Positions 21,534-30,450 of a DNA stretch of 64,000 nt are shown piece by piece; position 1 is the first letter of the stretch, and each line of letters starts with the position of its first letter. The position numbers were made by a program, and so were the translations under genes. The stretch covers positions 186,001 to 250,000 of the forward strand of contig NZ_QRCC01000008.1 in assembly GCF_009833125.1 (NCBI RefSeq). Reading direction: 5' to 3'. The notes under the pieces were generated by a model. That model was not told where the DNA came from. It did no database searches and saw only the letters and a list, made by a program, of their open reading frames with translations. The stretch comes from Nitrosomonas sp. HPC101. GTDB taxonomy: Bacteria; Pseudomonadota; Gammaproteobacteria; Burkholderiales; Nitrosomonadaceae.

Positions 21534-21635
21534 ATGGCGTCAAACATATCACAGATTACCAAGCAAGACGTGGCTACCCTGCCCGACGAGGCATGGATAT
21601 TGCAGCCAATATCATGGATCTGCAACCGACCCTGA
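21534..21635 (+). pseudogene. tniA: tniA transposase gene, 5' remnant
   Basis: The frame starts with MASNISQITKQD and continues VATLPDEAW, which matches the opening of Tn402/Tn5053 TniA (DDE transposase). After the W the sequence no longer follows TniA and stops 12 codons later. More than 500 codons of the transposase and tniB, tniQ and tniR are missing. Its position 118 bp inside the inverted repeat is normal for this family. Confidence 0.75.
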
Positions 21636-21788
21636 CGCTCAAGCCCATCCGCAGGCTAATATTTGTTCTGAGTTGGAATTTTCTGCGGAAACACCAGAAA
21701 GGAGATGCGATATACGCTTCCCCTCCCTCAGTGATACCTCAAACAATCGGAATCGGCAGGTATATCGGGAATCAGATCAAGCTGGAAG

Positions 21789-21905
21789 GTCAACCCGCAA
21801 TGGGAAGTCCGCGCTGCCGCGACCCATTTCCAGGTGGGCAGCGCCCTGATCCAGGCGGGCGGCACCGATGCGAGCTTTCTCATGACCAGTCTGGCGTTTC
21901 GCTGA
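21789..21905 (+). pseudogene. Unidentified GC-rich coding remnant
   Basis: A 38-codon open stretch (reading NPQWEVRAAATHF and GSALIQAGGTDASFLM, stop at 21903) has coding-like GC-rich third positions unlike its AT-rich surroundings. It could be debris from the transposon or its cargo. I do not recognise the parent gene. The space from 21636 to here shows nothing else. Confidence 0.3.
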
Positions 21906-21980
21906 TAAACGCTGACTGACAAAGTAGTAAGTTAACTACCTCACTTATACAATCCCATTTGACAAACAAGGAGTTGCCAC

Positions 21981-23495
21981 ATGAACAGCGAGAAAACACC
22001 TCTGAGTTACACCGGCTTTGATCAATTACCCATCAATAGAGTATGGCGACATGGAAAGAGTGCGAAGGTATTGCAAGACCTGAATCCTTACAATGGCAAT
22101 ATTCTTGCAGAGATCCCGAATGCAAACCAGGATGACGTAGATGAAGCGTATCGGGGCGCTGCTGAAGCTCAACGTGCTTGGGCTGCACTGCTGCCAGGAG
22201 AACGTGCCGCTGTGATACGCCGCGCTGCACAGGTGATGGAGATGCGTCACGAAGAGATTGTGCAATGGTTGATTCGAGAAACAGGCAGTACTCGCATCAA
22301 GGCCACTATGGAATGGGGCACGGTACATGCGGTCATGCTGGAAGGCTCTGCCTTGCCTTATATGGTTGAAGGTCGCATTTTACCTGCAGATGTGCCGGGC
22401 AAGGAAAGTCGAGTGTATCGCAAGCCGGTGGGGGTGGTAGGGGTTATCAGTCCATGGAACTGGCCCATGCAGTTATCGGCTCGGTCAGTCGTCCCTGCGC
22501 TGGCTGTTGGTAATGCAGTTGTTGTCAAACCTGCCAGTGATACGCCTGTTACAGGCGGTCTGTTGCTGGCAAAAATCCTGGAGGAAGCAGGACTGCCCCC
22601 GGGTGTTTTTAACGTCGTTGTGGGCGCAGGCAGTGAGATTGGCGATATATTCGTCACGCATCCGGTGCCACGCGTGATTTCATTCACAGGATCAACTTCT
22701 GTTGGGCGCAACATTGCCAAGCTGTCGGCAGAGAGCCCGACACTGAAGCGCCTCGAGCTGGAGCTGGGTGGAAATGGACCCTTTGTGGTACTAAGTGATG
22801 CCAATCTCGATGACGCAGTGGAGGCAGCAGTATTTGGCAAGTTTTTGCACCAGGGACAAACCTGTATGAGCGTCAATCGCTTTATCATCGATGATGAGGT
22901 GCACGATGCTTTTGTGGATCGCTTTGTAGAGCGGGTGCGCAAGTTAAAGTTTGGAAATCCCGATGAGCCGGACACTATGATTGGGCCGATTATTAATGAA
23001 TCACAATTCAAAGGGTTATGCAGTCGTATCAAAGATGCAATCTCAGCTGGGGCGCGCAAGGTGGTCGGTGAAGAAGCACAAGGGCTGGTGTTGCCGCCCC
23101 ATGTTTTCACAGATGTGACCAATAATATGCATGTGGCACGGACAGAATCTTTCGGTCCGATCGCACCGTTCATCCGAGTGCGTGGTGAAAAGGAAGCACT
23201 CAAGGTTGCCAATGATACAGAACTCGGGCTTGCTGCTGCTGTTTTTACTCGCGATGTTGAGCGTGGTTTACATTTTGCTCAGCGGCTGGAATCGGGAATG
23301 GCGCATATCAATGATCAGCCAGTAAACGACCTGCCTTATAATCCTTTCGGTGGAGAAAAAAACTCAGGTATCGGCCGTTTCAATGGTGCCTGGGCGATCA
23401 CAGCCTTTACTACTGATCAGTGGGTTACCATTCAGCATGAACCACGAAAATACGTTTTTGATGCGAGACAGCTGAAGGGAGGCCATGGAGATTAG
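21981..23495 (+). CDS. NAD(P)-dependent aldehyde dehydrogenase
   Basis: A 504-residue ALDH superfamily enzyme oxidising an aldehyde to its acid. The nucleotide-binding segment PWNWPMQ, the catalytic Glu in LELGGNGP and the catalytic Cys in GQTCMSVNR are intact, and the C-terminal PFGGEKNSGIGRFNG is typical. It resembles the benzaldehyde/vanillin/salicylaldehyde dehydrogenase branch more than the betaine aldehyde branch, but substrate cannot be assigned. The ATG at 21981 follows AAGGAG. A truncated flavin reductase lies 170 bp downstream. Confidence 0.9.
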   Translation: MNSEKTPLSYTGFDQLPINRVWRHGKSAKVLQDLNPYNGNILAEIPNANQDDVDEAYRGAAEAQRAWAALLPGERAAVIRRAAQVMEMRHEEIVQWLIRETGSTRIKATMEWGTVHAVMLEGSALPYMVEGRILPADVPGKESRVYRKPVGVVGVISPWNWPMQLSARSVVPALAVGNAVVVKPASDTPVTGGLLLAKILEEAGLPPGVFNVVVGAGSEIGDIFVTHPVPRVISFTGSTSVGRNIAKLSAESPTLKRLELELGGNGPFVVLSDANLDDAVEAAVFGKFLHQGQTCMSVNRFIIDDEVHDAFVDRFVERVRKLKFGNPDEPDTMIGPIINESQFKGLCSRIKDAISAGARKVVGEEAQGLVLPPHVFTDVTNNMHVARTESFGPIAPFIRVRGEKEALKVANDTELGLAAAVFTRDVERGLHFAQRLESGMAHINDQPVNDLPYNPFGGEKNSGIGRFNGAWAITAFTTDQWVTIQHEPRKYVFDARQLKGGHGD

Positions 23496-23577
23496 AATCT
23501 TCTGTTAATAATTCGTAAAAGTGAAGTGGTCTGTGGTAATGCTATCAATGGTTGGCTGGCGTTAGAGGATAACTGAT

Positions 23578-23597
23578 CTAAACAAATACCAGCTTAA
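23578..23597 (+). repeat. Solo fragment of an IS3-like insertion sequence end
   Basis: CTAAACA-AA-TACCAGCTTAA matches 18 of 20 bases of 34608-34627, the left end of the IS3-family remnant. It is a short piece and may be chance, but it lies in debris between aldehyde dehydrogenase and a broken gene. Confidence 0.3.
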
Positions 23598-23664
23598 CAT
23601 TGGCTTGCAGTTTATTCATCCGACATTCCTGATCTGAATCTTTTATAAAAAAGAAGGAGCAGAA

Positions 23665-23778
23665 ATGAATCAATATCAGATTGCTGTCGTAGTGGGAAGC
23701 CTTCGCAAGGAATCATTTAACCGTAAACTGGCAAATGCAAAGCAGCTTCTCTCTTTTGGTTCTATCCGAAACACATGA
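23665..23778 (+). pseudogene. NADPH-dependent FMN reductase, truncated to the N-terminus
   Basis: After AAGGAGCAGAA the ATG opens MNQYQIAVVVGSLRKESFNRKLANA, the flavodoxin-like start of NAD(P)H-dependent FMN reductases (ChrR/YieF type; phosphate-binding GSLRKESFNRKL loop). Similarity ends after about 25 residues and a stop comes at codon 38, against about 180 in intact members. The gene is broken. The following 170 bp are AT-rich without features. Confidence 0.7.
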
Positions 23779-23953
23779 ATTCCTATCGGTAATTGTACGG
23801 CTCGGGTACTCAAGATTTGAGCAAATAGAATTCTGCTCTTAGTGATTAGCAAATATGATATGTATTTGTATTTTTACTCAAACACACATAACCCCTCTCA
23901 TAAAGTTAAGATAATCAGTTATTTCTCTTACTAAGAAATTAAACTTCATCCAA

Positions 23954-23992
23954 GTTACTGTCGATGCGACAATTTGTCGCATCGACAGTAAC
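23954..23992. repeat. Perfect 18-bp-arm palindrome
   Basis: The left arm 23954-23971 (GTTACTGTCGATGCGACA) is exactly complementary to 23975-23992, with a three-base ATT centre. It lies 95 bp beyond the end of the minus-strand ABC exporter operon. There is no U-run on either side. It may be a transcript end, a protein-binding site or a mobile-element scar. Confidence 0.8.
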
Positions 23993-24086
23993 TGATACGC
24001 GGGAATGACTGATAGTCAGAATCAGCGGTGGGTTCCAGGAACTCGATGCATGGTGATTGGATGTGAATGGCAGGTGATCATGGATA

Positions 24087-25205
24087 TTATTGCAGGCGTC
24101 CCCGGACGAATACGGTAGCCATCGTCAGTGTGACTAAGGCGATCACCGCCAGTGGCCACAGGCTGGCGAGGATATCGCCGGGTGGCATGGCCTTGAGGAA
24201 GCTGCCCTCAACGATGATCAGAAAATGAGTCAGCGGAATGGCCTGAGTCAGCCATTGCAGGAATACCGGCATGTTTTCTACCGGTGTGGCAAAGCCAGAC
24301 ATCAGTACCGACGGCACGCCAATGGCAAATGCGCCGAGGATGGCCTGTTGCTGCGTCATACTGACGGCAGATATCATCAGGCCGATACCGACCACTGAGA
24401 GAATGAACAGCACCAGGCTGACCAACAGCAGGATAAACGAGCCGGTAAAGGGAATGCCGAACAGGAACACCCCCGAGCTGATCATGAACAGGCCCAACAA
24501 GGTGCCGATGGCCAGCGCCGGCAGCGATTTGGAAATGATGATTTCCGGCGTCGAAGTAGGCGACACCAGCAGCTGGTCGAAGGTGCCCAGTTCGCGTTCC
24601 CGGGCGATTGACAGCGAGGTGATCAGCAGTGCGCTGAACAGCGCCAGGATACCGGTGAGGCCAGGTACGATGAACCAGCGGTAGATCAGATTCGGGTTGA
24701 ACCGATGCCGTACTACCACCGGCGTGAGCGCCTGTGCGTCGGGCACGATTTCGACACCCATATCGGCAGCAATAGTAGACAGGTAGGCAACGGTGATTTG
24801 CCCCGAGTTACTGCGTCGGCCATCCACCAGTACCTGAGCGATACCGCTGTCGCCAGCGGCAATCCGGCGTGAAAAGTCCACCGGTATAGCCAATGCCGCG
24901 ATCACTTCGCCACGGTCGATCAGGGTGTGTAATTCCCGCCGATTGTCGATCCGGTGCAGACGCGTAATGAAGTCAGCGCTGTCCAGCCGCTGTATCAGTT
25001 CATGCGACCAACGGCCGGAGTCCTGGTTATATACCGCAATATCGACATTGCGGACTTCAAGCGTTGCGGCGAAAGCGAACACCAGCAGCTGCAGGATGGG
25101 CGGCACGAATACCACCATACGACTGCGTGGATCGCGCAGGACGCTGAGTATCTCCTTGATGAACTGGGCGCGCAGGCGGGTGAATGAGAATGTGGAAGTC
25201 GGCAT
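24087..25205 (-). CDS. ybhR: ABC-2 exporter permease (YbhR-like)
   Basis: A 372-residue membrane subunit of a drug/xenobiotic exporter. One N-terminal membrane helix is followed by a long periplasmic domain (about 50-165) and five C-terminal helices, the ABC-2 layout. It is the last gene of a five-gene minus-strand operon matching E. coli cecR-ybhGFSR in order. The start at 25205, four bases after the preceding stop, is preferred over an upstream frame inside that gene. Confidence 0.85.
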   Translation of the reverse strand: MPTSTFSFTRLRAQFIKEILSVLRDPRSRMVVFVPPILQLLVFAFAATLEVRNVDIAVYNQDSGRWSHELIQRLDSADFITRLHRIDNRRELHTLIDRGEVIAALAIPVDFSRRIAAGDSGIAQVLVDGRRSNSGQITVAYLSTIAADMGVEIVPDAQALTPVVVRHRFNPNLIYRWFIVPGLTGILALFSALLITSLSIARERELGTFDQLLVSPTSTPEIIISKSLPALAIGTLLGLFMISSGVFLFGIPFTGSFILLLVSLVLFILSVVGIGLMISAVSMTQQQAILGAFAIGVPSVLMSGFATPVENMPVFLQWLTQAIPLTHFLIIVEGSFLKAMPPGDILASLWPLAVIALVTLTMATVFVRGRLQ

Positions 25206-25209
25206 CGTA

Positions 25210-26385
25210 TCACTCCAGATTCTTGCGCGTGGCACGCTTGGCAATTATGAAGAAAACGGCTCCGATTGCTGCCATGGCCGCCAGGTTAGGCAGAAATACC
25301 GCCCAGATATCCCCCGCCAGAAATACTGTCTTCAGCGAGTCCACGAAGTAGCGCGCCGGAATCAGCAGTGTGATAGCCCGGATCGATGCTGGCATGGCGT
25401 CGATTTCGAACAAAAACCCAGACAACATGAAGGCTGGCAGGAAACCGGTGAACAGTGCGATCTGCGCCGCTAGAAACTGATTGCGCGCCAGCGACGAGAT
25501 GAGTAGACCTTGTCCAAGCGCCGGTACCATGAATACCGCTGACAGCAGCAGTAATGTTGCCAGCGAACCCTGCAGTGGTACATCGAACACAAATACAGCC
25601 AGTGCTGCTGCACCCAGCGTGGACAGCATACCGAGCACGAAGTACGGCAGCAGCTTGCCGATCAGGATCTCGGCCACCGAAGCAGGCGTAGACAACACCG
25701 CTTCCATGGTGCCACGCTCCCACTCGCGCGCCACTACCAGCGCAGTGAGCATGGTGCCGATGATGGTCATGACGATGGCGATGGCACCGGGGATCAGTGC
25801 ACGGCGACTTTCCAGCTCGGGGTTGAACCAGAAACGCGGTTCCAGTGCCACGGCCTGGGGCGGTGCAGCGACATCCAGCCCGGCGCGCCAGGTCTGTACC
25901 ACGCCCCGGGCGTAGTTCTCGACGTAATTGGCGGTATTGGGGTAAGAACCATCGGTGATAATCTGCACCAGCGGCTCGCTGCCGCGCAGGGTCAGGCGCC
26001 GCTCGAAATCCTGCGGAATCACCACGTAACCGCGTACTTCGCCGGAAACCAACTGATCAACTACCTCGCGCCGGTCGTGGACAAAGTGCGTATCCAGAAA
26101 GCGGGTGCCGGAGAATGCCGCTGCCAGCTCCTGTGCTTCGGCACCGGGTGATTCCAGCACCACGCCAACGCGAATATTCTTCGCGTCCAGCGACACCGCA
26201 TAGGCGAACAGCAGCAACAAAACCACCGGCAGCACAAAGGCGATCAGCAGTGTTGAGGGATCGCGCAGTGCCTGCAAGCTTTCCTTGTACACCAATGCCC
26301 TGAGACGTTGCAGATCAAAGCGGCGCAGTCCGGACTGGATTGCAGCCTTGTCGTTATAGCCGGGTTGCGGGCTGCTGCTGTTCAT
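25210..26385 (-). CDS. ybhS: ABC-2 exporter permease (YbhS-like)
   Basis: A 391-residue permease partnering the YbhR-like subunit. An N-terminal helix (VLPVVLLLLFAYAVSLDA), a large periplasmic domain and five C-terminal helices are seen. The ATG at 26385 overlaps the ATPase stop by four bases. It is paralogous to the following permease, so the exporter is a heterodimer. Confidence 0.86.
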   Translation of the reverse strand: MNSSSPQPGYNDKAAIQSGLRRFDLQRLRALVYKESLQALRDPSTLLIAFVLPVVLLLLFAYAVSLDAKNIRVGVVLESPGAEAQELAAAFSGTRFLDTHFVHDRREVVDQLVSGEVRGYVVIPQDFERRLTLRGSEPLVQIITDGSYPNTANYVENYARGVVQTWRAGLDVAAPPQAVALEPRFWFNPELESRRALIPGAIAIVMTIIGTMLTALVVAREWERGTMEAVLSTPASVAEILIGKLLPYFVLGMLSTLGAAALAVFVFDVPLQGSLATLLLLSAVFMVPALGQGLLISSLARNQFLAAQIALFTGFLPAFMLSGFLFEIDAMPASIRAITLLIPARYFVDSLKTVFLAGDIWAVFLPNLAAMAAIGAVFFIIAKRATRKNLE

Positions 26386-28148
26386 GCGCGCGCCTCCATC
26401 TCGCGATCGGCGGTCTCCACCAGATGAATGAAGGCATCTTCCATGGTCGGATCGGGATTGTCGACACCGGCGGCACCTTGTTTGAGCGCATCCGGTGTGT
26501 CCAGGGCAATCAGTTGCGCACGCGAGAGCATGGCCACCCGGTCGCAATATTCGGCTTCGTCCATGAAGTGGGTGGTGACCATGATGGTTACACCCTTGCG
26601 TGCCAGGCCGTTGATGTGGGTCCAGAATTCACGGCGGGTGATGGGGTCAACGCCCGAGGTCGGCTCATCCAGGAACAATACCGGTGGCCGATGCATCAGC
26701 GAGCAAGCCAACGCCAGACGCTGCTTGAGTCCCAGCGGCAGGGAGTCGGGGGTGGCGGATAACCAGTCGGCCAGATCAAAAGTATCGATCATTTCATCGA
26801 TGCGTTCACGTCGCGTAGATCTTTCCAGTTGATATACACCAGCAGAGAACTCCAGGTTCTGTCGCACCGAGAGCAGGCCGTAGAGCGAAAATTTTTGTGC
26901 CATATAACCCAGACGGCTCTTGGCCGCACCGGTGGCCCGGCGCAAATCGTGCCCCACCACCTGCGCCTCGCCGGAAGTGGGTTTGAGCAGGCCGCACAGC
27001 ATCTTGAAAGTGGTGGATTTACCGGCGCCGTTGGGCCCGAGCAGGCCGAACACCTCGCCTTTGTGCACGTCAAAGGTGACGTTATCCGTGGCGGTGAAAT
27101 CACCGAAGCGCTTGGTCAGATTGCGGCAGGACACGGCAATATCCGAGCCAAGTTCAACCGGTGACAGACGCTCGGCCAGAGCGGATGTGCCGCCGGGGCC
27201 ACCGCCGAGCAGGTCGATAAAGGCATCCTCGAAGCGAGCCGGCACCGCTGTCAGACGCACCTGTGCCTGATCCGCCAGCGCCTGGATATCATCTGGCTGT
27301 GCGCCGTCGCGCAAAACCACGCGCACACCTGCCCCCTGAATCACGCCATCGCTGACGCAGGGCAGATCAAGCGCTTTAGTAAGAACTGTTCGACGCTCAG
27401 CACCAACATTTTCCAGGCGAAAACTGCGACCTTCCAGCTGAGCAGTCAGTTTCTGCGGTGGTCCTTCGAACAGGAGCTGCCCCCGGTTGAGCAACAGCAC
27501 GCTTTCACAACGCTCAGCTTCGTCGAGATAGGCGGTGGACCAGACTACCGCCATGCCCTCGTCGGTGAGTGCCTGCACCATGCGCCACAAATCCTGGCGG
27601 CTGACCGGATCAACGCCCACCCCAGGCTCATCCAGCAGCAGCACCCTGGGTCGCGCCATGAGGGCACAGGCCAAGCCGAGCTTCTGCTTCATGCCACCGG
27701 AGAGCTTGCCGGCCAGGCGTGTGGTGAAGGAGCCAAGCCGGGTGAAATCGAGCAGTTCAGCAAACAGTTCGTTGTTGTACCGGGCATCCATGCTGCGCAG
27801 CTGTGCGTACAGCTGCATGTTTTCCATCACCGACAGGTCTTCGTAGAGGCCGAAGCGCTGCGGCATATAGCCGGTCAGCACATGAATAGCGTCATTGTCA
27901 TCCACCACATCGTAACCGGATACGGTGACGCGGCCGGCGTTGGGTGCCAGCAGGCCGGTCATGATACGCATCAAGGTAGTTTTGCCCGCGCCGTCCGGGC
28001 CGACCAGCCCAGTCAACCGTCCGTACTGAATGTCTGCGTTCAACTCACGCAAGGCCTGTACATTACCGAAATGCTTATCTACCGCTTCAATGACGACAGC
28101 GGTATTTTCACGTTGCAAAGTGGTTTCAGTAATAGAACAGGCTAGCAT
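26382..28148 (-). CDS. ybhF: Duplicated ABC ATPase (YbhF-like)
   Basis: A 588-residue protein with two complete nucleotide-binding domains. The first has Walker A GPDGAGKTT, signature LSGGMKQKL and Walker B RVLLLDEPGVGVDP. The second has GPNGAGKSTT, a degenerate signature region SLPLGLKQRL and VLFLDEPTSGVDP. The degenerate second signature (LPLGL for LSGG) suggests asymmetric ATP hydrolysis. The start is the ATG at 28148, one base after the upstream stop. Confidence 0.9.
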   Translation of the reverse strand: MLACSITETTLQRENTAVVIEAVDKHFGNVQALRELNADIQYGRLTGLVGPDGAGKTTLMRIMTGLLAPNAGRVTVSGYDVVDDNDAIHVLTGYMPQRFGLYEDLSVMENMQLYAQLRSMDARYNNELFAELLDFTRLGSFTTRLAGKLSGGMKQKLGLACALMARPRVLLLDEPGVGVDPVSRQDLWRMVQALTDEGMAVVWSTAYLDEAERCESVLLLNRGQLLFEGPPQKLTAQLEGRSFRLENVGAERRTVLTKALDLPCVSDGVIQGAGVRVVLRDGAQPDDIQALADQAQVRLTAVPARFEDAFIDLLGGGPGGTSALAERLSPVELGSDIAVSCRNLTKRFGDFTATDNVTFDVHKGEVFGLLGPNGAGKSTTFKMLCGLLKPTSGEAQVVGHDLRRATGAAKSRLGYMAQKFSLYGLLSVRQNLEFSAGVYQLERSTRRERIDEMIDTFDLADWLSATPDSLPLGLKQRLALACSLMHRPPVLFLDEPTSGVDPITRREFWTHINGLARKGVTIMVTTHFMDEAEYCDRVAMLSRAQLIALDTPDALKQGAAGVDNPDPTMEDAFIHLVETADREMEARA

Positions 28149-28149
28149 C

Positions 28150-29190
28150 TCAGTGATTTCCTGTGTGCGTACTGATATCCGTCCCAGTATCCACCTCGAT
28201 GGTGACCGGCATGCCTTGGCGCAGTCCTTGATCGCTGTCAGCCGCATTGATGACGATGCGCAGGCGATACACCAGATCAGTGCGCAGATCTGTGGTTTCC
28301 ACTGTTTTGGGGGTGAATTCTGCGCGTGGTGAGATGAAACCGATCTGACCACGATAAACCTTATCGGAAGAATCACTGGTCACCCGTACCCGGGTGCCGT
28401 ATGCGATGCGCCCGAGATCCGGTTCGCCGACGTAGGCGCGTACATAAACGGGCTTATCCAGACTCAGGCTGTAGACCGTGCTCTGGCTGGCCACCATGCT
28501 GCCGGGTTCACGCACCCGTGCGATCACGGTACCGTTGCTGGGTGCGAGCAACTCGGTATCAGCCAAGGCCGTGGTAGCCTGGGCACGGGCGGCCTGGGCG
28601 GCAGCCAGCTGTGCCTCGGCGGCTGCAATATCTTCGGCGCGAAAGCCTTCAGTCGCCAGAGATAAGACTGCCTTGGCAGATGCTACGCCGGCAACTGCCT
28701 GATCTCGCGCCGCTCGTGCGGCATCGACTGCCTGCCGGCTGCTGGCACCAGATGGAAGCAAGCCGTTTTGGCGCTGATAGTCATGTTCGGCATTGCGGGC
28801 GATGGCCTGAGCCTGCTTGAGCGCCTCCTGTGCCTGGATGATCTCCTGGGGACGCAAGCCGCTGCGCAATTTGGCCAGCTCAGCCTGCGCCACCTGCATC
28901 GAGGCTTTCGCTGATGCCAGGGCATCCTGGTAAGGCTGATCGTCCAGTAGTGCCATACGCATTCCCCGGGTGATCGCATCGCCCTCATCGAACATCATTT
29001 CGGCAATGCGTCCAGGCTGGCGGAAAGCCAGCTGTACTTCGCGGATATCAACATTACCGTACAGACGCAATGGGTCGTCATCCATATCTGTGCGCTGCAT
29101 CCATATAAAACCGACACCAATTGCAATCGCGGCGAGAAGGAACACAACGAGCATGCGTTTGATCACACCAGGAAATTTACTGTTTTTCAT
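28150..29190 (-). CDS. ybhG: HlyD-family periplasmic adaptor (YbhG-like)
   Basis: A 346-residue membrane fusion protein linking the ABC permeases to an outer-membrane channel. It has an N-terminal membrane anchor (about 12-31), a lipoyl half (RQPGRIAEMMFDEGD), a long alpha-hairpin rich in Ala, Gln and Glu (95-210) and a beta-barrel domain. It overlaps the TetR gene by four bases. No outer-membrane channel is encoded in this operon. Confidence 0.88.
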   Translation of the reverse strand: MKNSKFPGVIKRMLVVFLLAAIAIGVGFIWMQRTDMDDDPLRLYGNVDIREVQLAFRQPGRIAEMMFDEGDAITRGMRMALLDDQPYQDALASAKASMQVAQAELAKLRSGLRPQEIIQAQEALKQAQAIARNAEHDYQRQNGLLPSGASSRQAVDAARAARDQAVAGVASAKAVLSLATEGFRAEDIAAAEAQLAAAQAARAQATTALADTELLAPSNGTVIARVREPGSMVASQSTVYSLSLDKPVYVRAYVGEPDLGRIAYGTRVRVTSDSSDKVYRGQIGFISPRAEFTPKTVETTDLRTDLVYRLRIVINAADSDQGLRQGMPVTIEVDTGTDISTHTGNH

Positions 29191-29804
29191 AGAGTATTGT
29201 CCATACGGCTGATTCCGCGATGATAAATGGCAAACACGTCCGGTGCATTACGTCGTATGCGTGCCACATCGCCGGCGATTAAAGACTGCATCACCAGTCC
29301 CTGAATGGTGCCGATGAATAGAACGGCAGCGGCATTGACATCCAGCTCCGCATCCAGCTCACCCTGATTCTTGCCCGCTTCAAGCAGGCGTCGCAGTCGT
29401 TCATCGTAATGGTGGATCAAGGTCTGCACCATGCGCTTGGGTAGCGTCTCCTCCGAGCGTTGTAATTCACTAAAAAGCATCCTCGGCACCCCGGGGTGTT
29501 CGGATACGAAGTCGATATGTGTCATAAATACCGCTTCCAGGGCTTTGACTGGCGACAAAATTCCTTCTGTCGCCTTGTCTATACGTGCCAATAAATGCTT
29601 CGAAACCCAGGACATCACGGCCTGCAGAATAGCTTCTTTATTCGGAAAATGTCGAAACAGTGCACCCTGGGTCAATCCCATACGCTGTGCGATAGCTGTG
29701 GTGGTGATGTCGCTGGGATTCTGTTCACCAGCCAGATCAACTACTGCCTCCACAGTCGCCACACGGCGTGCATCAGCAGAAAGGTGCTTGGAGCGTTCAT
29801 TCAT
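29187..29804 (-). CDS. cecR: TetR-family repressor (CecR-like)
   Basis: A 205-residue regulator with an N-terminal helix-turn-helix (TTAIAQRMGLTQGALFRHFPNKEAIL) and a ligand-binding C-terminal domain. It is the first gene of the exporter operon and overlaps ybhG, so it probably represses its own operon and responds to an exported compound, as E. coli CecR does. Confidence 0.88.
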   Translation of the reverse strand: MNERSKHLSADARRVATVEAVVDLAGEQNPSDITTTAIAQRMGLTQGALFRHFPNKEAILQAVMSWVSKHLLARIDKATEGILSPVKALEAVFMTHIDFVSEHPGVPRMLFSELQRSEETLPKRMVQTLIHHYDERLRRLLEAGKNQGELDAELDVNAAAVLFIGTIQGLVMQSLIAGDVARIRRNAPDVFAIYHRGISRMDNTL

Positions 29805-29825
29805 TACCTGTTTATTCCAAAAGTG

Positions 29826-29839
29826 AGTAACTTATTACT
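29826..29839. promoter_or_regulatory. Possible TetR operator
   Basis: AGTAA-CTTA-TTACT is an exact inverted repeat 22 bp upstream of the repressor start, where an autoregulatory operator would be expected. Confidence 0.35.
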
Positions 29840-29919
29840 ATCTTGTCATGATACAACTTCCTCACAAAAAGCGTGACGAATATTGAGTCACTATTATTTT
29901 CAGTACGGAAGTACATGCG

Positions 29920-30189
29920 ATGATTGGTGAAAACCTGATTAAAGCCATCATAGCATTGGCAATATTCGTTCTCGTCATGTGGGTGCCAAACTATCTGTTC
30001 GAGGAGGAACTGGAAGCAGGAGCGAACTGGATCGTCGATCAGATCGGTTTTCTCGGCCTTTGCCTGATTTTGCTGGTAACGGATACGCCGATCACACCGT
30101 TTCCATTTTCAGCAACCTGCTGGGAAGCGAGTACGATGGCATTGCACGGAACAACAGTTCTGGCTGCTGTACTGGTTGGCAAGCCAGTC
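29920..30189 (+). pseudogene. VTT/DedA-like membrane protein, 5' fragment cut by a transposon end
   Basis: The frame starts MIGENLIKAIIALAIF and includes a second hydrophobic segment reading FLGLCLILLVTDTPITPFP, typical of YqaA/VTT-domain membrane proteins. The stretch near codons 65-72 looks disturbed, then TMALHGTTVLAAVLVG again fits the family. Similarity stops exactly at the Tn402-type inverted repeat at 30190. About half of a normal gene is missing. Confidence 0.6.
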
Positions 30190-30214
30190 TGTCATTTTCA
30201 GAAGCTAGCTGCAC
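30190..30214 (+). mobile_element. Second Tn402/Tn5053-type inverted repeat
   Basis: Twenty-five bases starting TGTCATTTTCAGAAG and ending CTGCAC, identical to the repeat at 21391-21415 except four central positions. It has the same orientation as that copy, so the two are not the two ends of one intact element. No tni gene follows. Confidence 0.65.
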
Positions 30215-30354
30215 AAAATGTCTGAAGTCGACAGCACTCAATTGGATGTAAGGATGGTCTCAGAAAAATGGGAAAATCGTAGATTAAACGTGGGTTGAGG
30301 TTATGCAACTAACTTGTAAGTACAAGCTTTATCCGGAATTGATATTGGTATCTG

Positions 30355-30375
30355 TGACTCGCCCCCACTAAACAG
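30355..30375 (+). repeat. Solo end of an IS3-like insertion sequence
   Basis: TGACTCGCCCCCACTAAACAG matches 17 of 21 bases of the left end at 34595-34615. No transposase follows. Together with the inverted repeat at 30190 it marks the 225-bp gap before the next gene as transposon debris. Confidence 0.45.
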
Positions 30376-30450
30376 CGTCACTTAAAACAAAAGCAGAGAG
30401 GAATGCGGCATGCAATTATTGATTTCCGTGACCGGTAACTGCTTAATAAT

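Noticed and set aside
22358-23212. 284-codon minus-strand frame inside the aldehyde dehydrogenase gene
   Set aside because: Antisense to a gene with intact catalytic motifs; Ser/Thr/Pro-rich shadow protein.
21391-30214. The two Tn402-type repeats as both ends of one transposon
   Set aside because: They are in direct, not inverted, orientation, and only one is followed by tniA sequence.
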